Assembly: GCF_900115125.1 (NCBI RefSeq)
Contig: NZ_FOVJ01000001.1
Coordinates: 467,852 to 531,851, forward strand
Direction: 5' to 3'
Length of the DNA stretch: 64,000 nt
Source of the DNA: Nitrosospira briensis
GTDB lineage: Bacteria > Pseudomonadota > Gammaproteobacteria > Burkholderiales > Nitrosomonadaceae
Of the stretch, positions 1 through 8,801 are shown one piece after another; position 1 is the stretch's first letter, and the number at the start of each line of letters is the position of its first letter. The notes under the pieces were generated by a model. It had not been told where the DNA came from. It searched no databases and worked only from the letters and a program-made list of their open reading frames with translations. The position numbers were made by a program, and so were the translations under genes.

Positions 1-237
1 GGGATACATATTCAGGAACCTGGCGACAATCGCATCAGCGGCTCGCGCATGCAGTTGCTGATATGCGACAGCCCTTATCAAAGCCTCGTAGGGTTCCCGC
101 TCAGGCGCCGGCCGGTGCGTACATGGCCCCACAATTGCTACCAGCCTCGCCCAATCCTCATCGATCGAAGTGAGATGGTCAATGGCGTGTTTATATGTAT
201 CGGTCTGATCCATATACGTTATCGCAGTATCTGTCAT
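1..237 (-). CDS. DNA-3-methyladenine glycosylase 2 (AlkA/HhH-GPD), N-terminal part, runs off left edge
   Basis: I translated the reverse strand from an ATG at 237 to the window edge without a stop (79 codons). The peptide has the N-terminal pattern of the HhH-GPD AlkA family: HLTSIDEDWARLVAIVG near residues 22-38, then a segment ending ALIRAVAYQQLHARAA that matches the conserved helix before the glycosylase core. The catalytic helix-hairpin-helix lies outside the window. AlkA-type enzymes excise alkylated purines. It starts 16 bp after the norD stop on the same strand, so it may be read through from the nor operon. A second in-frame ATG at 213 is an alternative start; neither has a clear ribosome binding site. 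The family call rests on a fragment. Confidence 0.72.
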   Translation of the reverse strand, partial: MTDTAITYMDQTDTYKHAIDHLTSIDEDWARLVAIVGPCTHRPAPEREPYEALIRAVAYQQLHARAADAIVARFLNMYP

Positions 238-253
238 GAGGGTAAAACCCGAT

Positions 254-2302
254 TCATGCCCTTATTAATTTCCGGAGGATGTCTACCAGCACGACCGGCA
301 GGAGTTGAGCGTGTTGTAGCACAGCGTAGCGTCCAGGTCCAAATATACCTGCAAGGTATTGTGGCGCGTGCCGATCGACAGTTATGCAAAAAGGGTGGAT
401 AGACTGAAGTGCGGCTTCAGCAACGGCTTGACGCATATCTTCCACGCCATATCGGCCTTCATACTGATCGACATCGTTCGGTTTGCCATCTGATAGCAAA
501 ATTAGCAAACGATGTTCGGCAGCGCAAGTGGCGAGCAAGGACGCCGTATGACGGATAGCCGCGCCGGCTCGCGTGTATCGCTGAGGTTCCAGCGCGGCGA
601 TGCGGCGTTGTGCGAGGCTCCCGCCCGTTTCATCGAAATCTTTTAGCGTCCACAAGTCTACATTTTGTGCGCTCTCGCCCGAGAACGCCTGAATGCAAAA
701 TGGGTCGCCCAGAGCCATCAGTGCCTGGTGCACCAGCAACAGCGCTTCCTTTTCCACATCGATGATGCGTAAGTCATTGGAAACCCAGCCATCCGTCGAG
801 GCACTGATATCGATCAGCAATGCTATGGCAATATCGCCGCGGGCACGCCTTGCCGTTTGGTACAAGCGATCCTGTAGCGGCAGGCCAGCGTGCTGCTCCG
901 CATATGCGCTAACGTAGGCGCTAATGTCGATGTCATCTCCGTCCGGCTGTCGGCGTCGTCGGATGCGGCGCGGCTGCATGCCCTCGAAGCGACGCTGAAT
1001 CTCGCGTAATAAGGCACGGTGCCTGGCAAGCAAGGACTCGGCCCATGCTGCTTCGCCCAAAAGCGGCGACCGAAGTCGAACAACTGCGCCATGTTCACGG
1101 TAGCCGGAGATGCGAAAATCCCATTCCGGATAGGGAATGCCGGCCATTGTGCGCCTGGAGCCGGCGGGTAGCAAAGTGCGCCCGCTCACCGGATTTTCGG
1201 AAAGCAACACCTCTTGTGCAGGTTTTGGAGAAGCGATAAGGCTGGCTTCGGGCAGTTCGGATAACGAATCGGCAAGGTCTCCCGCGTCGGCATTATCGTC
1301 GCGATCGGTAGGACGTTGCATCCCCGCCGGGTCTTCCACATGTTGCTGCGGGTCATCCATTTGCAGCATCCACATGCCTTGGGAGCGATCGTCTTCATCC
1401 ATCTTTTTCTCCCGCACTTCGGGGCTGCGCGCAAGCTGCGAATTGCGCTGCGGGCGAGGGAGCGTATCTGGTCCATCGGCAGTGGGCTCGATGCTGCACG
1501 ACCCCCGCTGCGCCACCGCAGGAAGCGTCCTGCCGAGCCAGAGGCCTTTGCGGATCCCGCGATGACGTATTTTTTTCCTTGCTATCCTGGCCGGGATTTC
1601 CGCCAACATCTGTTCCGCCGTTGCGATTGCCCACGTAATTGAATCGCCCGGTATCCGTGCGAGAATCAGAGGAGATGGAATGTTGGCCGGATGAGCGCGG
1701 AGTACCTGGCAATAAAGCTCTTCAATTGCACGTTCAGGCATATTCAGCAGCCGCGGTTGCGGCCGGTCGGGCAAGGTAGCGCGGCGCAAGGCGATAAGGT
1801 CTGGCGTGAGCCCGGGAAGCTCGAGAGCGAGCGCATGATCAACCGCTATGGCTTCACTTATGTAAAAAAGGTCCTGCACCAGTCCATCCCCCGGAAATGC
1901 GTTCTCTGCGGGATACGTATGCAAGACTCTTCGCCGGGCTCGCGCCGCCTGCTGCACGGCAAGTATCCGGAACAGTTGCAGTGGAGGCGGACCGTCGGAT
2001 GGGAGCCGCATCGGCAGGAAAATTCGGGTAGCATCGTTAGCGGGCAGTGCGTACGGTTCCATGAGGTGGAAAGGGGTGCGCTCGAAGAGGCGCGAGAGTG
2101 CCGACGGAGACGCAGGTGGTTGGGCTGCGTGGACCGGAATATCATATCCGTGCACCGCCGCAAGCAGCAATTCAAGGCGGTTTTTATAGGCGGTCAACGC
2201 AGGGTTATCGTCCTTGTGCGGATCGCCACTATGCCACAAGCGCGATATGAACGCTGTTGCATGACGCGCTGCGTCAATGATGATTTCTTCAGGCTCTGCC
2301 AT
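254..2302 (-). CDS. norD: Nitric oxide reductase activation protein NorD
   Basis: 682 aa, last gene of the norCBQD order. The C-terminal third (from about residue 480) is a von Willebrand A domain with the MIDAS start DISAST (DxSxS) and the later LLILLSDGKPNDVDQYEG segment. The middle is acidic and low in complexity, as in other NorD proteins. With the MoxR ATPase NorQ, NorD is needed to assemble active NorCB, probably for metal insertion; this is family knowledge. It is separated from norQ by about 125 bp, wider than the other gaps in the operon. The ATG at 2302 lacks a strong ribosome binding site. Confidence 0.9.
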   Translation of the reverse strand: MAEPEEIIIDAARHATAFISRLWHSGDPHKDDNPALTAYKNRLELLLAAVHGYDIPVHAAQPPASPSALSRLFERTPFHLMEPYALPANDATRIFLPMRLPSDGPPPLQLFRILAVQQAARARRRVLHTYPAENAFPGDGLVQDLFYISEAIAVDHALALELPGLTPDLIALRRATLPDRPQPRLLNMPERAIEELYCQVLRAHPANIPSPLILARIPGDSITWAIATAEQMLAEIPARIARKKIRHRGIRKGLWLGRTLPAVAQRGSCSIEPTADGPDTLPRPQRNSQLARSPEVREKKMDEDDRSQGMWMLQMDDPQQHVEDPAGMQRPTDRDDNADAGDLADSLSELPEASLIASPKPAQEVLLSENPVSGRTLLPAGSRRTMAGIPYPEWDFRISGYREHGAVVRLRSPLLGEAAWAESLLARHRALLREIQRRFEGMQPRRIRRRRQPDGDDIDISAYVSAYAEQHAGLPLQDRLYQTARRARGDIAIALLIDISASTDGWVSNDLRIIDVEKEALLLVHQALMALGDPFCIQAFSGESAQNVDLWTLKDFDETGGSLAQRRIAALEPQRYTRAGAAIRHTASLLATCAAEHRLLILLSDGKPNDVDQYEGRYGVEDMRQAVAEAALQSIHPFCITVDRHAPQYLAGIFGPGRYAVLQHAQLLPVVLVDILRKLIRA

Positions 2303-2429
2303 GATTAATGATTTGACATACAGCGCCGGTTCAATTGAAATTCAAGAGCACTTCAAGAATGAATTCATAAAGGCGGGAGGTGGGGTCGAGGGCCCAAAAA
2401 TCCATTTATTCGCCGAAGCGGCGGTTCTC

Positions 2430-3275
2430 TTATTCCACCATTATTGCATCCACCAGATCGCGCATCGCCGCCGTCAAGCCGGGATCATCAGTTAGCGGAG
2501 ACACAAGCCCTACATAGCAGGCCAATTGCGGTGTGATGCCGTTGGCAATGAGGCGCGCGGTTGCCACCAGCAGGCGAGGGCTTGGCACTTCGGCCAGTCC
2601 CCGGTTTGCCAAACCACGAATGCGGCCCGCAAGTCCAACCAGGTCGTGCACTACCGCGCGTTCCGCTCCGCTTTCATGAATTATGATTTCGGCCTCGCGT
2701 TCCGGCGGGGGAAAATCGAAATCCAGAGCAACAAATCGCTGGCGCGTGCTCGGCTTGAGATCTTTCGATACGTGCTGGTAACCGGGATTGTAAGAAACCA
2801 CGAGTTGAAAACCGGGCGCGGCCTCTATCAACTCCCCCGTCTTGTCGATCGGCAAAACACGGCGGTAGTCTGTTAATGGATGAATGACAACAACTGCGTC
2901 CGCACGCGCTTCGACGACTTCGTCGAGATAGCAGATTGCCCCCAGGCGAACCGCGCGTGTAAGGGGCCCATCCTGCCACACTGTACCGTTATGGTGGATT
3001 AAAAAACGCCCGACCAGATCAGCGGCCGATAAATCGTCGTGGCAGGATATGACTACCAGGGGGCGTTTGAGACGCCAAGCCATATGCTCAACGAATCGCG
3101 TTTTGCCGCATCCGGTGGGGCCTTTCAGCATAACGGCCAGGCTTCGCTGGTGGCATTGCTCGAAAACGCTGACTTCCTCCCCTACGGAAAGGTAATAAGG
3201 TTCAACGCTATCCGGGTACCGGACGCCCTCGAGTTGTTCTCCGCAATCACCGCTTTTGATAAAGAAGTCCTCCAT
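2430..3275 (-). CDS. norQ: MoxR-family AAA+ ATPase NorQ
   Basis: 281 aa from the ATG at 3275; an upstream TTG at 3287 would add four residues. Walker A is GPTGCGKTRFVEHMAWRL and Walker B is AICYLDEVVEAR, followed by the sensor-like VVSYNPGYQ segment. NorQ-type MoxR ATPases act with VWA partners, here NorD, as chaperones for maturation of the nitric oxide reductase. The start lies inside the 3' end of norB (29-bp overlap), implying translational coupling. The product is cytoplasmic and has the length usual for NorQ/CbbQ. Confidence 0.93.
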   Translation of the reverse strand: MEDFFIKSGDCGEQLEGVRYPDSVEPYYLSVGEEVSVFEQCHQRSLAVMLKGPTGCGKTRFVEHMAWRLKRPLVVISCHDDLSAADLVGRFLIHHNGTVWQDGPLTRAVRLGAICYLDEVVEARADAVVVIHPLTDYRRVLPIDKTGELIEAAPGFQLVVSYNPGYQHVSKDLKPSTRQRFVALDFDFPPPEREAEIIIHESGAERAVVHDLVGLAGRIRGLANRGLAEVPSPRLLVATARLIANGITPQLACYVGLVSPLTDDPGLTAAMRDLVDAIMVE

Positions 3276-4638
3276 TATTACTGTCAATCACCGGGCCGAA
3301 CTCCGATATCCTCGAATCGCTGATGGATTTGGGCGCATTACGGAAAAAATCCCAGATAAAAAAAGCGGCGCCGATAGCGAAAACCGACGCGGTCGCGATC
3401 AGCATCAGAAAATGCACCTGCAGTTTGAGCTGCGTATCAAGATAGCCCAAACCCAGAATCCGTTCCAGATACACCTGGCCTATCCCTGCGGTGCCAAAGG
3501 AGAGAGTCATCCCGAACATGCCCATTACCTGCATCCAGAACGCCCAGTACCCAATGTTGTTGCCCTCCACCTTGCGATTCTCAGTGAGGCTCGGCAAAGT
3601 GTAGCTGATTATCGCCATGACGATCATGGCGTAGGCGCCGTAGAACGCGCCATGCCCGTGCATCGCCGTAACCAGCGTGCCATGTGTCCATTTGTTGACG
3701 CTGGGCCACGTGTGAGCAAAGCCGAGCAGCCCCGCGCCAAAAACCGTAAATACAGCACTGCCGATGGTCCAATGCACCGCCAGCGAATTGGGATGAGAAA
3801 GCCCGGAGCGGCGCATCGCAAAATATGCGTACATCGCCATGCCAAGTAACGCCAGCGGTTCCAGCGCACTGAACAACCCTCCGATTGGAAGCCAGTAGTA
3901 TGGCACCCCTACCCAGTAGTAATGATGGGCTGTTCCCAGAATACCCGCCAGGAAAACAAGGCCGACAATGACGTATAACCACTTTTCCATGACTTCACGG
4001 TCGGCCCCGGACAAGCGGATCAACAAATATGCCAACAGCCCGCCCTGTATCATTTCCCAAACCCCCTCAACCCAGAGATGAATCGTCCACCATCGATAGA
4101 ATATGCTGACGGTGTAATTGTCGTATTCGATGAGCGCAGGCAGATACAGCACTGCCGCCAATACAAGACCCGCTACCAGCACGCCTTCGGTGACGGTCCA
4201 TCGCCCGGCGCGCTTGATCGTCATCAGAATATTGAACAGGAACATCAGCATGACAACGACAATCACGATCTTCAATGGAAATGGTTGTTCCAGCATTTTG
4301 TTGCCTGCCGTCCAGCCGAACATGTAGCCCACAATCGCGGTCACCCCCATCAGTGTCCACGCGACCAGTTGTGCATATGCTAATTTGATGCTGTAAATTT
4401 CGCCTCGTGATTCCTCCGGGACCACGTAGTAGGTTGCTCCCATGAAACCGGTCAGCACCCATACGATCAGTAGATTGGTATGAATTGCCTTGGTCTTGTC
4501 GAACGGAAGAAAGTCCAGCAACGGATCTGGCCCAAGGTATTTGCTCGCGGAAAGCAGGCCGAATACCAGTTGCAAGCCGAACAGGCACATGGCGACAGCA
4601 AAATACCAGTATGCGACGGACTGTGAGCGGTAGCGCAT
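3247..4638 (-). CDS. norB: Nitric oxide reductase large subunit NorB
   Basis: 463 aa, about 12 membrane segments, haem-copper oxidase superfamily. Family motifs visible are AIHTNLLIVW (low-spin haem ligand helix), HLWVEGVWEM, the HHYYWVGVPYYW active-site helix and AMHGHGAFYGAYAM. The glutamates expected in NorB occur in HLWVEGVWE. It reduces NO to N2O at a haem b3/FeB centre in the cytoplasmic membrane with electrons from NorC. The length matches cNOR-type NorB rather than the larger quinol NorZ. The ATG at 4638 has AGGAG about 6 nt upstream, and norC ends 8 bp before it. Confidence 0.96.
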   Translation of the reverse strand: MRYRSQSVAYWYFAVAMCLFGLQLVFGLLSASKYLGPDPLLDFLPFDKTKAIHTNLLIVWVLTGFMGATYYVVPEESRGEIYSIKLAYAQLVAWTLMGVTAIVGYMFGWTAGNKMLEQPFPLKIVIVVVMLMFLFNILMTIKRAGRWTVTEGVLVAGLVLAAVLYLPALIEYDNYTVSIFYRWWTIHLWVEGVWEMIQGGLLAYLLIRLSGADREVMEKWLYVIVGLVFLAGILGTAHHYYWVGVPYYWLPIGGLFSALEPLALLGMAMYAYFAMRRSGLSHPNSLAVHWTIGSAVFTVFGAGLLGFAHTWPSVNKWTHGTLVTAMHGHGAFYGAYAMIVMAIISYTLPSLTENRKVEGNNIGYWAFWMQVMGMFGMTLSFGTAGIGQVYLERILGLGYLDTQLKLQVHFLMLIATASVFAIGAAFFIWDFFRNAPKSISDSRISEFGPVIDSNNGGLLYQKR

Positions 4639-4646
4639 GGCAACTC

Positions 4647-5465
4647 CTATTTCAGGGTTTCGAGGTAGGCAACGAGGCTATCGATCTGCCCTGGTTCGAG
4701 ATCGGTTATGAAATTGTCGGGCATGAAGGACTGGTTATTGGCGGAGTACATTGCACCCGGAACCAGATAAGCGCTCGGATGGGTAATCGATTCACGAATA
4801 TACTCGGCGGGGGTCTTCGCCTCGCCCTTGTATTCGGGGGATGCAATAATTGCCGTAGCACGGGTTACAAGCCCTGCCAGCGTCGGCCCCGCCAGGTTCG
4901 TGCCGGGCACAACCGAATGGCAGGCGTTGCACGCGGGCGGCGAGGAGCGGAATAACGCTTCACCCTGGGCGACGGGATCTGACGATACCGAAGCCTGTGT
5001 TGCGGGTTGACCGACATCCGTGCCAGGAATCGTTGTGCCGGAAACAATGATGGGCCGGGGTGGCCAGCCCTGATTGTCGATATGGCTGACCCAGTCCAGG
5101 AACGCGATCACATCGCTGATTTCCGTATCGCCGAGATTGGGATTCGGCATCAGGCGCCGATGCTTTTCTTCAGAATAAAACTGCGACGGGTCTTTCAGAA
5201 ACGCCGTGAGGTAAGGTGTGCCGCGCTGCTGTGTTATCTTGGTAAGATCCGGCGCGTAATAGCCACCCTCGCCAAGAAGGGTGTGGCAGTTGATGCAATT
5301 GTTCTTGTGCCAGATGTCTTTGCCGCTAATGACAGCTGGCGTGAGCTTGTCTTCATTGGTGAGTTCGGCAAAGCGGCTGTGGCTGTGGATCGTCATGCCG
5401 ATAAACGCTGCTGCCGTCAGGAATGTGCAGATGATAAAAAAAAGCCGCCCCTGTCGTTTAGTCAT
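4647..5465 (-). CDS. norC: Nitric oxide reductase cytochrome c subunit NorC, extended by a second cytochrome c domain
   Basis: 272 aa from the ATG at 5465 (AGAGG 8 nt upstream); a GTG at 5474 is an alternative. A single N-terminal anchor (residues about 8-25) precedes the NorC domain with haem motif CINCH at 57-61 and the typical GEGGYYAPDLTK segment. After a Ser/Thr/Pro-rich linker (about 140-165) comes a second class I cytochrome domain with CNACH at 179-183 and a late SFMPDN methionine segment. Ordinary NorC is about 150 aa with one haem, so this protein is a NorC-cytochrome c fusion. It passes electrons from periplasmic donors to NorB. Confidence 0.92.
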   Translation of the reverse strand: MTKRQGRLFFIICTFLTAAAFIGMTIHSHSRFAELTNEDKLTPAVISGKDIWHKNNCINCHTLLGEGGYYAPDLTKITQQRGTPYLTAFLKDPSQFYSEEKHRRLMPNPNLGDTEISDVIAFLDWVSHIDNQGWPPRPIIVSGTTIPGTDVGQPATQASVSSDPVAQGEALFRSSPPACNACHSVVPGTNLAGPTLAGLVTRATAIIASPEYKGEAKTPAEYIRESITHPSAYLVPGAMYSANNQSFMPDNFITDLEPGQIDSLVAYLETLK

Positions 5466-5507
5466 CGTCGGCACCTCTTTATTTAGACGAGTTTCAGGAC
5501 AGCAATT

Positions 5508-5639
5508 CTAGACGCTGATGCCGGTCCAGTTTTTGATTGAAATCACCGCTGCGTAAATGATTGCCAGCGCGATGGCTATGAGCACGATCGTGCCGACGGC
5601 CTTGAAGGTAGTGAAATAACGGGAAGTGCGATCTTGCAT
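5508..5639 (-). CDS. Small single-pass membrane protein at the head of the nor operon
   Basis: 43 aa from the ATG at 5639, supported by GGAG about 7 nt upstream; a longer frame upstream has no such support. Residues 1-12 are polar (MQDRTSRYFTTF), residues about 14-35 form one hydrophobic helix, and the tail is short (KNWTGISV). It lies about 40 bp upstream of norC on the same strand, with no terminator seen between. The size and topology resemble the tiny accessory subunits of haem-copper oxidases, but I do not recognise a family. A role as a NOR accessory or stability subunit is inference from position only. Confidence 0.6.
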   Translation of the reverse strand: MQDRTSRYFTTFKAVGTIVLIAIALAIIYAAVISIKNWTGISV

Positions 5640-5760
5640 AGACAGCTCCGATTGTGTACGCAGTGCCTGCAGTTGGGCCTTCTTTAACAAGTTAGACCAT
5701 ATTTCACAGAGTGCAAGCCGGATAAAAGGTTTTTGACAAAGACCGAATTGTGTAAGATTG

Positions 5761-5774
5761 TTGACGCACATCAA
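5761..5774. promoter_or_regulatory. FNR/DNR-type inverted repeat between the nor operon and adh
   Basis: The 14-mer TTGACGCACATCAA differs at one position from the CRP/FNR-family consensus TTGAT-N4-ATCAA. It sits in the divergent region, about 120 bp upstream of the small nor-operon gene and 17 bp upstream of the adh ATG. For the nor side the distance allows an activator site plus an untranslated leader. For adh it would lie over the leader. Regulator identity is inference. Confidence 0.45.
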
Positions 5775-5790
5775 CTAAAGAGGATAAATA

Positions 5791-6798
5791 ATGAAGATTC
5801 AGGGATGGGCAGCACATGGCGCCAAACGGAAACTCGAACCATTCAGCTACGATGCCGGTCTCCTTGGACCTGAGGAGGTGGAGATTGCTGTCGAGTTTTG
5901 CGGACTCTGCCATTCCGACATTTCCATTCTCAACAACGACTGGGGGTTATCCAGATATCCTGTCATACCAGGACATGAGGCAGTGGGCCAGGTAGTGGCA
6001 GCAGGGGATCACGTCAAGGGATTGCAGGTTGGTCAGCGAGTAGGCGTCGGTTGGAACGCCGATAGCTGCATGCACTGCCACGAGTGCATGACCGGCAATA
6101 ACAATCTCTGCCTGGAAGCAGCGCCGACAATTGTGGGGCACCACGGCGGTTTTGCTGACCGGATTCGCGCGCATTGGTTGTGGGCGATTCCGCTACCTGA
6201 TGCGCTCGATATTTCTTCCGCCGGCCCATTGCTGTGCGGGGGTGTTACTGCGTTTGCGCCGCTGATTACATTTGGGGTCAAGCCAACAGACCGGGTTGGT
6301 GTGGTCGGTATCGGCGGCCTCGGCCATCTCGCTCTTCAGTTCGCCAATGCATGGGGCTGCGAAGTAACCGCTTTTACGTCGAACCCATCGAAGGCTGACG
6401 AAGCACGGAAGTTTGGGGCGCATCGCATAGTGTCAAGCCGTGATAGCGCCGAAATTCTCCAGGCCGCCAATTCGCTTGATTTTCTGCTCATCACGGTAAA
6501 TATATCGCTTGATTGGGCTTCGCTGCTCAAGACATTGAAGCCGAACGGCCGCATGCATGTCGTAGGCGCGGTGCTCGAGCCCATGTCAATTCCCGCTTTC
6601 GACCTCATCATGGGGCAGAAAAGTGTTTCCGGATCGCCGACAGGGGGACCTGCGACAATATCAACCATGCTGGATTTTGCTGCTCGACACAATATCGCAC
6701 CGCAAGTGGAGCACTTCCCCCTGAGCAAGGTGAACGGTGCGATCGAGCATCTTGCAGCGGGGAAGGCGCGTTATCGGGTTGTGCTGGACGTTGCCTGA
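5791..6798 (+). CDS. Zinc-dependent alcohol dehydrogenase, NAD(P)-dependent (YahK/CAD-like)
   Basis: 335 aa medium-chain dehydrogenase. Catalytic zinc ligands are visible in CGLCHSD (about residues 37-43) and PGHEAVGQVVAAGD (about 61-74). The structural-zinc lobe is CMHCHECMTGNNNLC. The Rossmann segment is VGVVGIGGLGHLALQFANAWG. The aldehyde substrate cannot be read from sequence; the closest known groups are the YahK/cinnamyl alcohol dehydrogenase-type aldehyde reductases. AGAGGA precedes the ATG by 7 nt. It is divergent from the nor operon and shares its control region. Confidence 0.9.
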   Translation: MKIQGWAAHGAKRKLEPFSYDAGLLGPEEVEIAVEFCGLCHSDISILNNDWGLSRYPVIPGHEAVGQVVAAGDHVKGLQVGQRVGVGWNADSCMHCHECMTGNNNLCLEAAPTIVGHHGGFADRIRAHWLWAIPLPDALDISSAGPLLCGGVTAFAPLITFGVKPTDRVGVVGIGGLGHLALQFANAWGCEVTAFTSNPSKADEARKFGAHRIVSSRDSAEILQAANSLDFLLITVNISLDWASLLKTLKPNGRMHVVGAVLEPMSIPAFDLIMGQKSVSGSPTGGPATISTMLDFAARHNIAPQVEHFPLSKVNGAIEHLAAGKARYRVVLDVA

Positions 6799-6946
6799 AA
6801 AGCCTGGTTTGAAAGGGTTTACTCCCTTGCCTCAAGCTTCGAAGCGGCAGAAGTCCGTTAAAACAAGTTAGGCGACGCAGTTTTGCTCCGATGCAACGTT
6901 ACGGACAGTGCGACAGACTGCTCTTATAAGGTCCAGATGCTGGAGA

Positions 6947-7150
6947 TCAGGCGGCAATACGTATTTCCCGGAGTCTGCGACGAGGGAGTTTGCGAGTTTC
7001 ATCTTTATAGACCGTAAAGACAGTGCCTCTGTCCAGTTCCCGCCTGGCCTTTCCCGCATAGCGAAGCTTTTTGTTAATACCGCTTTCCAACCAGCGGTCA
7101 AACTCATCCTGCGTGTAACCGTACAGGTCAAGGTATCTTAGTTTCTTCAT
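6947..7150 (-). CDS. Small basic protein of unknown function
   Basis: 67 aa from the ATG at 7150, with GGAAGAA about 8 nt upstream; a longer frame to 7177 lacks such support. The sequence begins MKKLRYLDLYGYTQDEFDRW and is rich in Lys/Arg and aromatic residues in its first half, ending in a basic stretch (KLPRRRLREIRIAA). It has no signal peptide or membrane segment. It is isolated, convergent with adh. I do not recognise a family; a nucleic-acid-binding role would only be a guess from charge. Confidence 0.5.
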   Translation of the reverse strand: MKKLRYLDLYGYTQDEFDRWLESGINKKLRYAGKARRELDRGTVFTVYKDETRKLPRRRLREIRIAA

Positions 7151-7653
7151 AACAATTCTTCCGGCCGTGAGAAACAATCAGTCAAAAAAAGCACAGGGCT
7201 TCAGGATTGGGCGCATTTTGCCAATCTTCAAGCAAGGAATATGTTCGATACCGCACATACACATTTTCAGCGTCCGTAGATTGAGAGGCGCTACAGTACG
7301 GCAGGTTTTGCTCTCAATGCTCCACAGCGAACCACCACACAGCAAGTGTCGAAGTAGCTAAATGATAAGGCGTGAAAAGCAATTTGCCGTACTGTTTTTT
7401 TGTCGCAGCAAAAGGAACCCGTTTTTGGCCCATGAGCGCCTGTGCGCTTGGCGATGATTGCTGACCAGTGGAGCAGTGCGATACAGAATTAAAGACGGAT
7501 AGAGTAGTCAATAATTTTTATAGGAGCGCGTTGTTTGAGTGTGGAGGACGAACGCATGGATTACCGAGCCGATCACGGTGTCTATCGAGCTATCAGCGAA
7601 ATTAAAATTCAAAAGCAAGACCCCGAGTGCGGCAGATTGCTAACGTTGATAAA
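7151..7653. other. Gene-poor stretch with an imperfect inverted repeat
   Basis: No convincing coding sequence. The 11-mer ACAGTACGGCA occurs at 7293-7303 and, inverted, at 7385-7395. The similarity continues a further roughly 10 bp inward into T/A-rich sequence. This could be a degraded miniature element or a long-range hairpin; no transposase remnant is visible. Confidence 0.35.
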
Positions 7654-7669
7654 TTGGTAACGTTACCAA
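7654..7669. promoter_or_regulatory. Perfect 16-bp palindrome upstream of ada
   Basis: TTGGTAACGTTACCAA is self-complementary over all 16 bases and ends 28 bp before the ada ATG. A related half (TAACGTT) lies 12 bp further upstream. It resembles a dimeric repressor operator, not an Ada box. The position overlaps the expected core promoter. The binding protein is unknown. Confidence 0.55.
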
Positions 7670-7697
7670 CTCTGCAAACTGTTAAGGGGAGCACAAT

Positions 7698-8801
7698 ATG
7701 ATTACGTTGGCAAAAAAGGAAAGACGTGCTGCCGAAACGACCGATGATCCCCGTTGGGCTGCCGTCGTGGCACGTGACCATGAATTCGACGGCAGGTTTT
7801 ATTGCGGAGTCAAGACGACAGGCGTGTACTGCCATCCTTCATGCGCGGCTCGTCGTGCGCGGCCGGAAAATGTCTATTTTTACACGACCCGCGAGGAAGC
7901 GGAGGAGGCAGGCTTCAGGCCCTGCAAACGCTGCCGGCCGGACCAGCCTCCGTTGGTCGAGCGGTATGCGGCAAAAGTCACCCAGGCCTGCCGCCTCATA
8001 GAAGAATCCGAGACCACACCTGTGCTTGAAGACCTGGCGAGCCGTTCAGATATGAGCCCGTATCACTTCCACCGCGTGTTCAAGCAGCTTACCGGATTGA
8101 CGCCGAGGCAATACGCGGCGGCGCAGCGCGAGAAAAAGGTTCGCGAAGGGCTTGGCGGTGGCAACACTGTGACGGCAGCTATTTTCGACGCTGGCTACAA
8201 CTCCAATAGCCGTTTCTATGAGAATTCAAATAGTATCCTGGGCATGACGCCGAGCAACTATCGAGCCGGTGGGGCCGATATCGAAATCCGGTTTGCCATT
8301 GGGGAATGCTCCTTGGGATCTATCCTTGTAGCTCAAAGCGATCGCGGTATTTGCGCCATCCTCCTCGGTGATGACCCGGACAAGCTTGCGCGCGACCTGC
8401 AGGACAGCTTTCCCCGCGCCAATGTGATCGGAGGCGATGCTGATTTCGAGCAACTCGTCGCCAGAGTGGTTGGCTTTGTCGAGGCGCCGGGTATCGGTCT
8501 TGATCTGCCGCTGGATGTGCGCGGGACTGCGTTCCAACAGCGCGTGTGGAAGACGCTTCGGGAGATCCCGGCAGGTGAAACCACAAGCTACACCGAGATT
8601 GCCGGGCGTATTGGTTCGCCGAACTCGGTGCGGGCGGTTGCGCAGGCATGCGCAGCAAACAAGCTGGCGGTTGCTATTCCTTGTCATAGAGTGGTGCGCA
8701 ATGACGGCGCTCTGGCAGGCTACCGCTGGGGTGTTGAGCGCAAGCGCGCCCTTCTTGAGAAAGAGGAGGGTGCGGAAACGGGTGGGGAACCGTCGGCATG
8801 A
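7698..8801 (+). CDS. ada: Bifunctional methylphosphotriester/O6-methylguanine methyltransferase and transcriptional activator Ada
   Basis: 367 aa with full Ada architecture. The N-terminal zinc/methyl-acceptor domain has C45 and C49 in GVYCHPSC and the pair in FRPCKRC. An AraC-type HTH follows (about 95-195: LEDLASRSDMSPYHFHRVFK). The C-terminal methyltransferase has active-site IPCHRV and the GxxAGYRWG tail. It removes methyl groups suicidally from DNA; once methylated at the N-terminal Cys it activates alkylation-response genes. AGGGGAG lies upstream of the ATG. The stop overlaps the next start (ATGA), so an operon with the two following dioxygenase genes is very likely. Confidence 0.96.
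   Translation: MITLAKKERRAAETTDDPRWAAVVARDHEFDGRFYCGVKTTGVYCHPSCAARRARPENVYFYTTREEAEEAGFRPCKRCRPDQPPLVERYAAKVTQACRLIEESETTPVLEDLASRSDMSPYHFHRVFKQLTGLTPRQYAAAQREKKVREGLGGGNTVTAAIFDAGYNSNSRFYENSNSILGMTPSNYRAGGADIEIRFAIGECSLGSILVAQSDRGICAILLGDDPDKLARDLQDSFPRANVIGGDADFEQLVARVVGFVEAPGIGLDLPLDVRGTAFQQRVWKTLREIPAGETTSYTEIAGRIGSPNSVRAVAQACAANKLAVAIPCHRVVRNDGALAGYRWGVERKRALLEKEEGAETGGEPSA

Noticed and set aside
7293-7395. Inverted repeat as an insertion sequence
   Set aside because: Only about 20 bp per arm, no target duplication and no transposase; kept as an unexplained repeat.
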